NCBI GenBank assembly: GCA_020629715.1
Contig: JAHDCU010000002.1
Location: 124,001 to 188,000 of the forward strand
DNA length: 64,000 nucleotides
Direction: 5' to 3'
DNA from: Saprospiraceae bacterium
GTDB lineage: Bacteria > Bacteroidota > Bacteroidia > Chitinophagales > Saprospiraceae
The notes under the pieces are model-generated. The model made no database searches, had not been told where the DNA came from, and saw nothing but the letters and a program-made list of their open reading frames with translations. This document shows, piece by piece, positions 8,722-18,200 of this stretch (positions within the stretch are counted from its first letter, which is position 1; each line of letters begins with the position of its first letter). The translations under genes and the position numbers were made by a program.

Positions 8722-9782
8722 AGTTGAGCATACTTATCAATATTACATTCCTCTATGTCAAATGCTTGACCGCCTTCAAGCGATTCCAAAAACCGATTAC
8801 ACAGATAGGGTGCTAAAGATGTTCCTTTAGCACCCATCCCGTTACATATATATAGCGATTTATGCACTGGATGTTGTCCTATCAAAGGTTTTCGGGTTTT
8901 AGTAGCTGGTCTGATACCTGCACGATGATCGATGATCTTGTAATCACATTTTATCACTTTAGCTAATATCTCAGCAATACGATCGTACTCTGATTGACTA
9001 GGATTGTCATCAATCCATTGTTTATTATATCCAGCACCACACCAGAAGGTATCATCGCCGAGTGGGCTGATAAAGATGCTATCTCGATAATTGACGTTAA
9101 GTTTTAAATCAGGAGCATATATGATCAATGCCTCACCTTTGACGGGATCAAATGGAAGGTATTTGAAGAAAGGGTTATTAATGACAGTATGCCCTTCTGC
9201 AAAAATTAACTTATCGGCAGATCGATTATGATACGAAATATAGTCAGCTTGCATTACCAATTGCTCATGATCAAATTGCTTCGATAAGTATGAATCAGAA
9301 GATTCCAAAAAATGTCTTACTTTTTTTAAAAACAATCTGGTATCTAATTGTCCACCGCCTAGGACAGTGCCAAGAGATCCTTGATTATGAATCACATCAG
9401 ATCTATAATTTATCTCAATGTTTTCGGACATGTAATTTCTATATTCTATTTGTCCATATCTTGCTAACCAAGCATTTTCATTTTTCACAGAAAAGAGAAC
9501 TCTCTTTACCTCTCGATTGTGAAATATATTCACATCTAGCTTTTTAGCTATACTGGAGTAAGTATTTTTGACGGACTGTAGTAAGGTATCGATCATCCAT
9601 GATTTCACATAGGATCTACCTGTGATTGGGTTTACAATACCAGCAGCGATAGTACTTGAACTCGTCTTATGACCATCATCTATGACTAATATGCGTTTGT
9701 TCCTATTTAAAAGATTCAGGGCAAGAATAGAGCCTACTAAACCCTGCCCTACAATTATATAATCATATTTTTGTACTTCCAT
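8703..9782 (-). CDS. FAD-dependent oxidoreductase (glycine/D-amino acid oxidase family)
   Basis: The protein has 359 residues. YDYIIVGQGLVGSILALNLL is an N-terminal Rossmann dinucleotide-binding motif (GxGxxG), followed by LVIDDG with the acidic residue that binds the FAD ribose. DAO-family features include TIAAGIVNPITGR around residue 46, FWCGAGYNKQW, and the C-terminal FAD contact NGMGAKGTSLAPYL. It should oxidise an amino acid or amine, and the substrate is unclear. The start codon interlocks with that of the divergent methyltransferase gene: both read from the palindrome CATG at 9780-9783. Confidence 0.83.
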   Translation of the reverse strand: MEVQKYDYIIVGQGLVGSILALNLLNRNKRILVIDDGHKTSSSTIAAGIVNPITGRSYVKSWMIDTLLQSVKNTYSSIAKKLDVNIFHNREVKRVLFSVKNENAWLARYGQIEYRNYMSENIEINYRSDVIHNQGSLGTVLGGGQLDTRLFLKKVRHFLESSDSYLSKQFDHEQLVMQADYISYHNRSADKLIFAEGHTVINNPFFKYLPFDPVKGEALIIYAPDLKLNVNYRDSIFISPLGDDTFWCGAGYNKQWIDDNPSQSEYDRIAEILAKVIKCDYKIIDHRAGIRPATKTRKPLIGQHPVHKSLYICNGMGAKGTSLAPYLCNRFLESLEGGQAFDIEECNIDKYAQLYSLTQ

Positions 9783-10296
9783 GAAAGCACTAAGCTACTA
9801 CGAAATTAAGAGCATTCAACAAAGCTTAAGTAAGAATTCTGCATCCATCAGTATTCTATTGGATCGTCTCGAAATAGAGGAGAATATTGCTCATATATTT
9901 AGATTATCTGATGCATTTTCAGTGGACAAGGTCTTTATCCTAAAATCAGAAAGAAGCATAAATTGGCAAAAAGTCAAAAAAATATCTCGGCAGTGTACGG
10001 AGCAAGTTAGATATGAAGTCATAGAATCAATTGACCAAATCGATAAAGATATGTACTATAAAGTCGCTGTAGAGTGGACCGATGAGAGTAAGAGTGTAAT
10101 AGAATATAGTCTAGCTAAAGTTCCAATACTGCTTGTTGCAGGCAATGAAAAACATGGATGCTCTCAGAAAATATTGGACTGGTGTGATGATAGTATACAT
10201 ATCGACATGTATGGTCAAAATAGTAGTATGAATGTGGCCATGGCCGCTGGGATAGTTGTGCATAGTATTAGAAGTAAAAGTGCCCCGAGAAAGTAG
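9781..10296 (+). CDS. TrmH/SpoU-family RNA 2'-O-methyltransferase
   Basis: The protein has 171 residues, the short single-domain SpoU form. Motif 1 is ILLDRLEIEENIAHIFRLSDAF. Motif 2 is LLVAGNEKHGCS. Motif 3 is NSSMNVAMAAGIVVHSI, which builds the trefoil-knot AdoMet site. It should methylate a ribose in tRNA or rRNA, and the site cannot be assigned. There is no room for a leader with its own promoter, because its start codon shares bases with the divergent oxidoreductase start. Confidence 0.82.
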   Translation: MKALSYYEIKSIQQSLSKNSASISILLDRLEIEENIAHIFRLSDAFSVDKVFILKSERSINWQKVKKISRQCTEQVRYEVIESIDQIDKDMYYKVAVEWTDESKSVIEYSLAKVPILLVAGNEKHGCSQKILDWCDDSIHIDMYGQNSSMNVAMAAGIVVHSIRSKSAPRK

Positions 10297-10316
10297 TTAT
10301 TTCTTCTCAAGGGCAC
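10280..10316 (+). other. Hairpin spanning the methyltransferase stop codon
   Basis: GTGCCC (10280-10285) pairs with GGGCAC (10311-10316), with an inner GAGAA/TTCTC stem after a small internal loop. The stop codon at 10294-10296 sits in the loop. No U-run follows. It could protect the mRNA 3' end. Confidence 0.35.
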
Positions 10317-10484
10317 CAGAAAGTCCATAGGATATGGTTAATCATAATTCATGATTTCAGTTCATCATATTTCAATTCTGATGCCACAGAGAGATTTTTC
10401 CATGGACAAATTACGTACCTAATCGTAATTAAATATTTCATATACAAATAACATCTATTTCTAATCTAGAATATATCAAAACGT

Positions 10485-10525
10485 AAAAGAGGTCAAGCAA
10501 ACTACTGTTTACTTGACCTCTTTTT
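10485..10525. terminator. Bidirectional intrinsic terminator
   Basis: There is a perfect 13-bp stem (AAAAGAGGTCAAG at 10485-10497 with its complement at 10512-10524), a 14-base loop and T-runs on both strands. It lies 22 bases beyond the stop of the DUF4412 gene on the minus strand and about 190 bases after the methyltransferase gene. The rest of the 250-base gap (10297-10546) shows only the 10280-10316 hairpin. Confidence 0.85.
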
Positions 10526-10546
10526 ATAAATTATGAACGTAAAGGA

Positions 10547-11266
10547 TTAGAATCCCATGCCGCCCATGCCACCCATGGCATCCATGAATTCTTTAAAAGT
10601 CATTTTTTTATAACCTTCATCACTTATATTGAATACGGAGTCATCTAACTTATCACTGATTTCCACAGTAGTGGTTGTCATCGTCATTGGCCCCATATTT
10701 ACAGTTAGTTCAAGTGGAAATCCAGGTAACTCAACATACTGAAGATTTTGAATCAGCCTTGGATCAGCTTTCACATCTTCAGAGATATAGGCAGTCATGC
10801 TCATACCTTTTTCACCATCAGGCATAGCGATGGTTGCTTTATAACAAGAATAACCTAAGATCTCTTTTTTGTCTTCTTTGTCTAAAGTTACTTGCATATT
10901 TTTAAGCGCTTCGGCTTGATCTCCTGCTTCAGCTTCCATTTCTGCTTTGTTACTTTGTACTAGCATCTTTTGTCCCATGGCATTGAAATAAAGGTCAATT
11001 TTTTCACCTTCTACCGTATACAATGTCTTTACTTCTACCATACCACCCATCATTGACATGCTCATAAGATTTTTGGCGTCATTGAAGTGATAGTTAGTCG
11101 TAGATCCTTTCATCATTTCCAACTGCATTGCCACTTGATCATCATCAGAAGCAACATCCGTGATTTCTTGTTTGATATGTCCTTTGCTCAGATCAGTTTG
11201 TGCCTGAATAGATAAGACAAACATGACCATGATAGCCAATAATGATAGACATTTAAAATTTTTCAT
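10547..11266 (-). CDS. DUF4412-like exported protein
   Basis: The protein has 239 residues with a signal peptide ending IQAQ. The mature part is methionine-rich. Repeated statements of the type MxYHFNDAKNLMSMSMMGG, EKIDLYFNAMGQK and EILGYSCYKATIAMPDG match my memory of DUF4412 proteins, which are exported and of unknown function. The C-terminus is a glycine-methionine tail (MGGMGGMGF). It is followed by a strong intrinsic terminator. Confidence 0.7.
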   Translation of the reverse strand: MKNFKCLSLLAIMVMFVLSIQAQTDLSKGHIKQEITDVASDDDQVAMQLEMMKGSTTNYHFNDAKNLMSMSMMGGMVEVKTLYTVEGEKIDLYFNAMGQKMLVQSNKAEMEAEAGDQAEALKNMQVTLDKEDKKEILGYSCYKATIAMPDGEKGMSMTAYISEDVKADPRLIQNLQYVELPGFPLELTVNMGPMTMTTTTVEISDKLDDSVFNISDEGYKKMTFKEFMDAMGGMGGMGF

Positions 11267-11371
11267 TTATTCAAAGTTTAGTTTAATTATAATATCTAAT
11301 TCGCATGACGAAGATATGGTTTCTTGAGTTATCAGATCATCGACGAATTAACGCAATTTTAAGACTAAGCT

Positions 11372-11923
11372 TTACACTACCCAATCATCAAGGTATTTGA
11401 TAAATATTTTAGCCAGATTCTCTGCATCGGCTATGGCTCGGTGATGTATACCGTCAAACTCAAAACCTTCTTTTTTGACAGTAGCTTTGAGACCACCATG
11501 CTTCCTCATATTTTTAAGTTGATGGTATTGAGTTTTTATATCAGCATGCCTCTCCAGCCAATCATATTCTAGTTTATGCAAATTATGATCATTGATAAGG
11601 AGCTGCTTATCAAACTTCCCCCAAGCGCAAAGTGCATATTCTTCCTCCTCATCTTCTTCATCATTGATCCAATCCTGAAATTGATTCACGACTACATCAA
11701 ATAATTTTGCACTATCTACCTGCTCCTGTGTAATAGAAGTCAAGTAAGTACAAAAAGACGATAATACTGGATTGACTAAGGGTTTTATAAATTTATCGAA
11801 AGCTGAAACTACTTCACCGTATCTATTCACTTTTACAGCTCCAATTTCAATGATTTCATTGACTCCTTTGGGTGGTCTACCACGCCAGCATGTAGCTTCT
11901 AGATCATAGATAATATATTTCAC
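11372..11923 (-). CDS. DEDDh 3'-5' exonuclease family protein
   Basis: The protein has 183 residues. The catalytic acidic set of DEDDh exonucleases is visible: D7 and E9 in YDLEAT, D105 in WGKFDKQ, and H161 and D166 in HHRAIADAENLAKIF. The family (ERI-1/KapD-like) trims RNA or single-stranded DNA. An acidic run occurs at residues 88-95. The start is GTG at 11923, two bases after the TAA of the acyltransferase gene, so translation is likely coupled. No Met lies before the first motif. Confidence 0.83.
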   Translation of the reverse strand: MKYIIYDLEATCWRGRPPKGVNEIIEIGAVKVNRYGEVVSAFDKFIKPLVNPVLSSFCTYLTSITQEQVDSAKLFDVVVNQFQDWINDEEDEEEEYALCAWGKFDKQLLINDHNLHKLEYDWLERHADIKTQYHQLKNMRKHGGLKATVKKEGFEFDGIHHRAIADAENLAKIFIKYLDDWVV

Positions 11924-11924
11924 C

Positions 11925-13604
11925 TTATACTTTTTGATTTGATATTTGAAATCTTACTCTTTCTTCGATTTTATATCCATCTAGCTTATTCCTGTAATAA
12001 TATAACAGTGTAAGGTCTTGAGTTTTGACAATATCTTTTTTAAGATACAATACCTTATTTGCATGATACAGACCTAGATTTCTCAGACCATGGAATATCA
12101 ATTGATCTATATCAGTACTCTTGACATGCTCTGACAGCTTGATTTCTTTATATTCTTTTAACTCTTCAAGATACTCGACACATTGTTTTAGGATGGATTT
12201 AAATTCATCCAATGGTAATACAAGCTCGTCCAATGGAGTAACCAAAAACGTATAAAAGTCTGATTTTTGATAAACACTTCTGTACAGTTCAAATGCTGCA
12301 AAAGCAAGAATATTGCTAGATAATGCAATGTTATTTCTTCGATAACTAGTGACTAATTTATCTCCCAACAATCTGGTGTAGATTTTTTCTCTTTGGTTAT
12401 TTCGCTCAATATCATTCGCCTCTCCAGAGAAATATCCAGTAAAGTCGATCACTTCATTTTTTTCATCAATACTCTCTCCCTGAAGATTGACTTCATTACC
12501 CATGACATCCAATGGCTGACCAAAGCTGATCACCACTTCCGATTGTTTATTGTACAGTGCTTTTAAAAATCTGAAATTTGCTCTTATCCCTTTGACCGCA
12601 GTTTTGGGTCTGACATAGTTTTCTTTGCCTTCTATCTTGAGATGCTGATTGATCAGACTCTTTGCCTCTAACACAAAATGATAATCCAAAATCATTGGAA
12701 CCATAAAGATCTTTTTATCATCACCATACTCGATATGACGTCTTTGTGCCTGTACTACTGACCCCACTAGCCCCAGCTTGAGTCGACTTTCGATTTTTCC
12801 ACTACGAGATCTGGTACCTCCAGGAAAGAAAATGCTATTGACTCCTTGATATATGGAAAGACTATTCATCGCTTTCAAACACTCGAGATAAATTGGATTT
12901 TTCTTTCGTCGATCTAGTCGATATGCACCGAGGCGATTCATGAAATAAGCAGGGATCTCGTAATCAAAGAGATTAAGTCCTGCTCCATAAGTAAAAGGAG
13001 GTATACCGCAAATATTATCCAAGGTATAACCAACCATGATACTATCCAGATTGCTAAAATGTGTGGGAAGTACGATGACAGTACCTTTTTTATACAATTC
13101 TCGAATATGCTCTACGGGCCCACTGACCTTGATTTTATCAAATAATTGATCCTTAGTCCCCCAAAATCTCCAAGTACCTCTCACGATCATTTTATTGAAT
13201 AATCGCTTGAAAAAAGCGGTCAGAAATTTACGGATAAAAAAGAAAGTCTTCGGTTTGAAGTCTCCGACGATCTCAACATTATACCTGTTGATGATACGCT
13301 TAATAATTTTCTGATAGCGCTCATCATGTGGATCATCCGTATTGATATCTCTAAGCTCTGAACGTATACTATCCCAATATTTTTTATCATCTGCAGGATC
13401 TACTTTCCAAGGATTATTTTTTACCCTTTGTCCTTCTTGATACACCGTCATATTGAGCAAGCGCTCCAAGTCTTTTTGATTATTAATGACCCTGTTAAAG
13501 GTAAAATTATTGAGGGTACCAATAAAAGAAGATCTATTCTTTGCCTGCTTGTATATAGGCCAGTCTTCAGGATTGGGTATTATATGAGGATATGCTTTAC
13601 TCAA
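11925..13604 (-). CDS. Glycerol-3-phosphate/lysophosphatidate acyltransferase (PlsC-like)
   Basis: The protein has 559 residues. The central acyltransferase domain has the HX4D motif (H182, D187 in LPTHFSNLDSIMVG) and the phosphate-binding FFPGGTRSRSGK at about 259-270. Long N- and C-terminal extensions make it larger than simple PlsC, as in the PlsB-type enzymes. It should acylate glycerol phosphate in membrane lipid synthesis. The only plausible start is TTG at 13604, since the next Met falls well inside the protein. It lies between engB and the exonuclease gene in a probable three-gene operon. Confidence 0.82.
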   Translation of the reverse strand: MSKAYPHIIPNPEDWPIYKQAKNRSSFIGTLNNFTFNRVINNQKDLERLLNMTVYQEGQRVKNNPWKVDPADDKKYWDSIRSELRDINTDDPHDERYQKIIKRIINRYNVEIVGDFKPKTFFFIRKFLTAFFKRLFNKMIVRGTWRFWGTKDQLFDKIKVSGPVEHIRELYKKGTVIVLPTHFSNLDSIMVGYTLDNICGIPPFTYGAGLNLFDYEIPAYFMNRLGAYRLDRRKKNPIYLECLKAMNSLSIYQGVNSIFFPGGTRSRSGKIESRLKLGLVGSVVQAQRRHIEYGDDKKIFMVPMILDYHFVLEAKSLINQHLKIEGKENYVRPKTAVKGIRANFRFLKALYNKQSEVVISFGQPLDVMGNEVNLQGESIDEKNEVIDFTGYFSGEANDIERNNQREKIYTRLLGDKLVTSYRRNNIALSSNILAFAAFELYRSVYQKSDFYTFLVTPLDELVLPLDEFKSILKQCVEYLEELKEYKEIKLSEHVKSTDIDQLIFHGLRNLGLYHANKVLYLKKDIVKTQDLTLLYYYRNKLDGYKIEERVRFQISNQKV

Positions 13605-13654
13605 AGCTGCGTAAATTTGATTAAAAAGGATCAGATATCATAGCATTGGCAATC

Positions 13655-14242
13655 CTAAATATAGGAACGTACGAATGCCAAGATCTCTTCTTTACCTTCT
13701 TTTAGTACTGTACTTGTTATAAAATGCTGTGGCAATTCCGTCCAGCTCTCAAGCATATCTTGGCGTATTGCTTCTACCTTCTCATCTCTTTTTGCGGGTT
13801 TGACTCCGTCTATCTTGGTAAATACGATCACAAAAGGTATTCTCCTTTCTCCTAACCAAGACATAAATTCACGATCTACTTTTTGGTGATCGATCCGGCT
13901 GTCAATAAGTAAAAAAACACAATGAAGGTTAGATCTCACCAGCAAATATCGCTCAAGCATTTGTTCCCATTTTGCTCTCTGCTTTTTAGATCGTCTAGCA
14001 TATCCATATCCTGGTAGATCTACAATGTACCACGAGTTATCAACCTTAAAATAGTTCATCATGGTGGTCTTACCCGGAGTCTTCGAGACTCTTGCGAGAT
14101 CTTTACGATCACATAGGTAGTTAATCAATGATGATTTACCCACATTGGATCGACCGATGAAAGCATACTCTGGCAAGCCATCCATGGGACACTGCCCTTC
14201 TCTCTCAAAACTTCCTATGTAATGTACCTCTTGAATATCCAT
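13655..14242 (-). CDS. engB: EngB/YsxC/YihA ribosome-biogenesis GTPase
   Basis: The protein has 195 residues from the ATG at 14242. The P-loop is GRSNVGKSS (residues 30-38), G3 is DLPGYG, G4 is TKID, and the G5 region is STVLKEGKEE. These match EngB, which helps assemble the large ribosomal subunit. A longer frame to 14326 adds 28 residues unlike the family, so the internal ATG was preferred. It is the first gene of the engB-acyltransferase-exonuclease run. Confidence 0.92.
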   Translation of the reverse strand: MDIQEVHYIGSFEREGQCPMDGLPEYAFIGRSNVGKSSLINYLCDRKDLARVSKTPGKTTMMNYFKVDNSWYIVDLPGYGYARRSKKQRAKWEQMLERYLLVRSNLHCVFLLIDSRIDHQKVDREFMSWLGERRIPFVIVFTKIDGVKPAKRDEKVEAIRQDMLESWTELPQHFITSTVLKEGKEEILAFVRSYI

Positions 14243-14426
14243 ATTACGGCATCTTTTTTGCTCATTGGTATAAAGAAGAATAATCATGTATGATCTAACC
14301 TGATAAGGGTAAACCATTAAAAACATGGAATCCTAGGTTAATCATAGGTTAAAAGAAGAGTTTAAAGCCACTAGCTTGTCTTTACTCTTCGTTTCTATTC
14401 AACTCTAACCAATTGTTGCAAGTATC

Positions 14427-15065
14427 ATGAAAAATCTTTTGAAATCCATCTTCGTATCCTCTTTTTTATTCTTTAGTATATCAAGTTATTCTCAATTTGA
14501 AGCAGGTCTTAAATTTGGGATCAGTTCTATAGATGTCGTATCTAATGGAATCAATGTTGACAACGGTATACATAATCTCAAAATCAATCTTGGCGAAGCC
14601 GAATATGGTTACCATTTTGGATTATATACAAGATTGTCTTTTTTAGGGATCTATCTAGAACCAGCCGTTCTTTTTAATAGTAATAGTGTCAATTATCAAA
14701 TAGATAATTTCGGGGAGTCACCGATCGTCGGTGAAATACTGAGTGAGAAATACCAAAACTTATCGGTGCCTGTACTTATAGGTATCAAGGCAGGCTTTTT
14801 ACGTCTTAGCTTGGGTCCTGTAGCGCATGTTCATATTGATAGTTCCTCTGATCTCTTTAATATTGACGGATACGAGCAACGATTTAAAGATGCTAGTTAT
14901 GGAATCATTGGCGGGATAGGACTCGATATATGGAAATTAAGACTTGACTTACAATATGAAGCCAACCTATCTGAGTTTGGAGATCACATCGTGATCAATG
15001 GTGAAGAATATTCTTTTGGTGATCAAGCATCGAGAGTACTAGGAACTGTTTCTTGGAGATTCTAA
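14427..15065 (+). CDS. PorT-like outer-membrane beta-barrel protein
   Basis: The protein has 212 residues. After a signal peptide (to about SSYSQ) the strands run FEAGLKFGISSIDV, YGYHFGLYTRLSFLGIYLEPAVLF, NLSVPVLIGIKAGFLRLSLGPVAHV and YGIIGGIGLDIWKLRLDLQYE. This pattern is the PorT/outer membrane beta-barrel family of Bacteroidota. Its C-terminus LGTVSWRF ends in aromatic-x-Phe form. A terminator follows at 15141. Confidence 0.72.
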   Translation: MKNLLKSIFVSSFLFFSISSYSQFEAGLKFGISSIDVVSNGINVDNGIHNLKINLGEAEYGYHFGLYTRLSFLGIYLEPAVLFNSNSVNYQIDNFGESPIVGEILSEKYQNLSVPVLIGIKAGFLRLSLGPVAHVHIDSSSDLFNIDGYEQRFKDASYGIIGGIGLDIWKLRLDLQYEANLSEFGDHIVINGEEYSFGDQASRVLGTVSWRF

Positions 15066-15140
15066 GCTTAAATTTTAACACTTGGCATCATATTTGAAAT
15101 ATATCTAATACGTGTATAACTGCACTGTTAAAACCGACAT

Positions 15141-15171
15141 AAAGGTCCGAGCTTGCTTGGACCTTTTTTTT
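15141..15171 (+). terminator. Intrinsic terminator after the barrel gene
   Basis: AAAGGTCC (15141-15148) pairs with GGACCTTT (15159-15166), with some pairing inside the ten-base loop, followed by a T8 run. It separates the barrel gene from the convergent smc gene. Confidence 0.88.
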
Positions 15172-15206
15172 GTTAAGAGCTTAAAAAATCAATTAGATTT
15201 TAAAAA

Positions 15207-18200
15207 TTATACAGCCCCTTGCAGCACCGCCTCATGATCATAGTTCCTAAAATCAACCGGCGCAACTCCCGATACTCCTTGCTCTTGCATATAGACTCCA
15301 TATAACACATCTACATCAGCCATAGTGCTCTTGTTATGCGTCACAATGATAAATTGGGAGTCTTTACTAAACTTTTGGATGATCTTATTGAACTTCTGGA
15401 TATTGGCATCATCTAGTGGTGCATCGACCTCATCGAATACACAGAACGGTGCTGGCTTGAGCAAGTATAATCCAAACAATAATGCAATCGCCGTAAGTGT
15501 CTTTTCACCTCCTGAGAGTTGGCTAAGTGACTTTGGTCGTTTTCCTTTGGGTTTGGCAATGATATCGATTTGAGATTCGACAGGATGCTCTGGATCGAGT
15601 AATACAAGATCACAATCATCATCCTCCGTAAAAAGACTGCGAAATACCTCTCTAAAGTTATTTCTTACTTCATTGAATGCTGATAGATAACGTTCCGTAG
15701 CATTCTTTTGAATCTCATCGATGGTATCCATGAGAGATTCTTTGGCTTCGATGATATCATCTCTTTGTGATGTAATACTTTCGTGCCGCTTTTGCATTTC
15801 AGCATATGCTTCTACCGCCATAGGATTGACCTCTCCGTAGTTGTATAGTCTAGACCGCAGTCGCTCAACTTTCATTTTGAGTTCTTCGTTGTACTCAGGA
15901 GGTTCTTCTTCAAAAGAATATTGATGTAGATCAATTTTAAACTCAATATTGATACGTTCCGATACTGAGTTCATTTTCAACTTATAATCGGTAAACTGAT
16001 CTTTCAGATTATTAATCAAAAGCTGCGACTGATTTTGAGATCTTACCAGTTTCTTTATCGAATCTTCTAAGGTGGTAATCGCCTCTCTTTCTTTATGGAA
16101 TTCCGCTTCTATTTTAGAGAATGACTCTGATTTTTCAGTCTTTTGACCATAGAGCTCTAGAAGCTCTGCTTCTGCATTTTTACTTTTAGTAAGATAGTCT
16201 TTTAATTCGTTGTCTTGACGACTTTTGTCCTGCTTATAATTTTGAATTCTACGTTCTAGTTCTTGTATCCTATTCTGTTCAAATGCGAGATCTTTCTTCT
16301 TAGATTGGATTATACCCTTATCCTGAATTTCCTTTAGCTGCAGCTTGTTATATGCCTCATAAAGCTTGCTCAACTCTTCCGAAAATGCGGAAAGGTATTG
16401 ATCACTACCCTCTTCTGAAAGCATCTTAGATCGGTTAGCATCCATCTCTTTATAGGACTGAATTAGCGCCAGATTTTGCTCTTGGAGATCTTTTATTCTA
16501 GACTCTTCTCGCTCTATTTGTTCTTTAGCGCTGGACTTTCTTTGTTCTCCTGCTTTTATTTTTTCTAATGTATATTCATTATTACGGATATGATCATTGA
16601 GTGCTTGACGCGATTCATTGATTTGCTGAGCGATCGATTTAAATTCTATTTTGGATTTTTGAAGTTCTAGCTCTTGTAAAGACTCTTCAAAAGAAACGAT
16701 ATCCCGAGATATTTGCTCTAGAGAATCATCAAGAGATTTCAATTTACTCTTTCGACCTAACTTACTTCCTTCAAAGAGGCCAATAGATCCACCATAAATC
16801 TCTGTCCCACGATCTACGAAAACACCTGTCTTAGCCAATATGGTAGTGCCCTCCTCATACTTAAGAGAAGCGCTATCGACTTCGCCACTATCTAAAATAT
16901 AACAATGAGAAAATAGACTCTCTAGTAGTTTATGATATTTAGTATCACAGCTTACCACTTCCATGGCAGAGATGATACGTGGGTCTTCTGCATAAGGGCT
17001 GTTATTAGAGGCTTTTTCTTCAATGCGGTCTAATACAAAAAAGTTGGCCTTTCCTTTTTGGGCTTCATTGAGCACTTCTATGGCTTTGTAAGCTTCTTTT
17101 TCTGATCGGACTACATAATGATTGAGAAATGGCTCCAAATATTGCTCGATACAAAGTTTAAAATCATCTTTTACAGATATGACATCGGATAATAATTCCA
17201 AATTGTGATCCCATTCAGTTTTTAAAAACTTCAGAGAATCTGGATAGCCCTCAAATGACTCAATCATGCTATGTATCAATTCTCTTTCATTACGGATAGC
17301 ATCTTGCTTACGCAATATAATATCGAGGTGCTTTTTCTTATCCTCTATTGATTTCGATATAGATTGTAAAGATTCTTCTGCTTGCTGGCGTTGTTGTTCT
17401 AGTGTTTCTACGATCTTTTGTAACCTTGATATTTCTACTCCGGCTGTCTCACTTTGTTTTTGAGCACCGATGATCTGTTCATCATATTCTCTCAGCTCTG
17501 ATCTTCTTGACTGAATACCCGATTCTATATTTTCAATATTTAATTTGATCAGAGCTTGATTTTTCTCGTTATCTATCAATCGGGTATTTAGCTTTTCTAG
17601 CTCCGCAGTCTTTTGATCACTTTTAGTTTTTAAATTTTCAAATTCACTCTTCTTGAGGTCATATTTCTGTTTGGAAGAGTTGATATCTTCCATTAAGCTT
17701 TGGTACTTTGATTGTAAATTTTCGATAGCGTTTTGCCCAAGATTTACCGATGATTTGTGATCATCCAGTTTGGTCTGATCTTGGATAATATTGTTGTCTA
17801 AATATTGGATTCGTTCCTCTAAGAATTGAGTCTTTTGAATAGCAAGACTTTTAGTATTCTCCAAAGATCGAATGGTTTCTAATTGTCTATTCTGTTCTTT
17901 TTGAAACTCACTGAGTTGTTGCTCTTTCAATAAATGATCCTTCTTCTCTTTAGCTAATTTCGCTTCATCTTCAATAATCTTAGTATCCAGAGATCGATAC
18001 AAGTCTTGCTCCTCTCTTATTTTTGTTTTTAAGGTCTCATAGCTTTCTTTAAGTTTCTCTAGCTCAAGCTTTGCACATACAATGCTTTTGTATTGATAAT
18101 CCTCTTTAAGTTTGAGATACTTTTCTGCTTTTTTGGCTTGTTTTTCTAAAGCTTTTAAGTTCTCAGAAATTTCATGCAATAGATCTTCTACTCGATCAAG

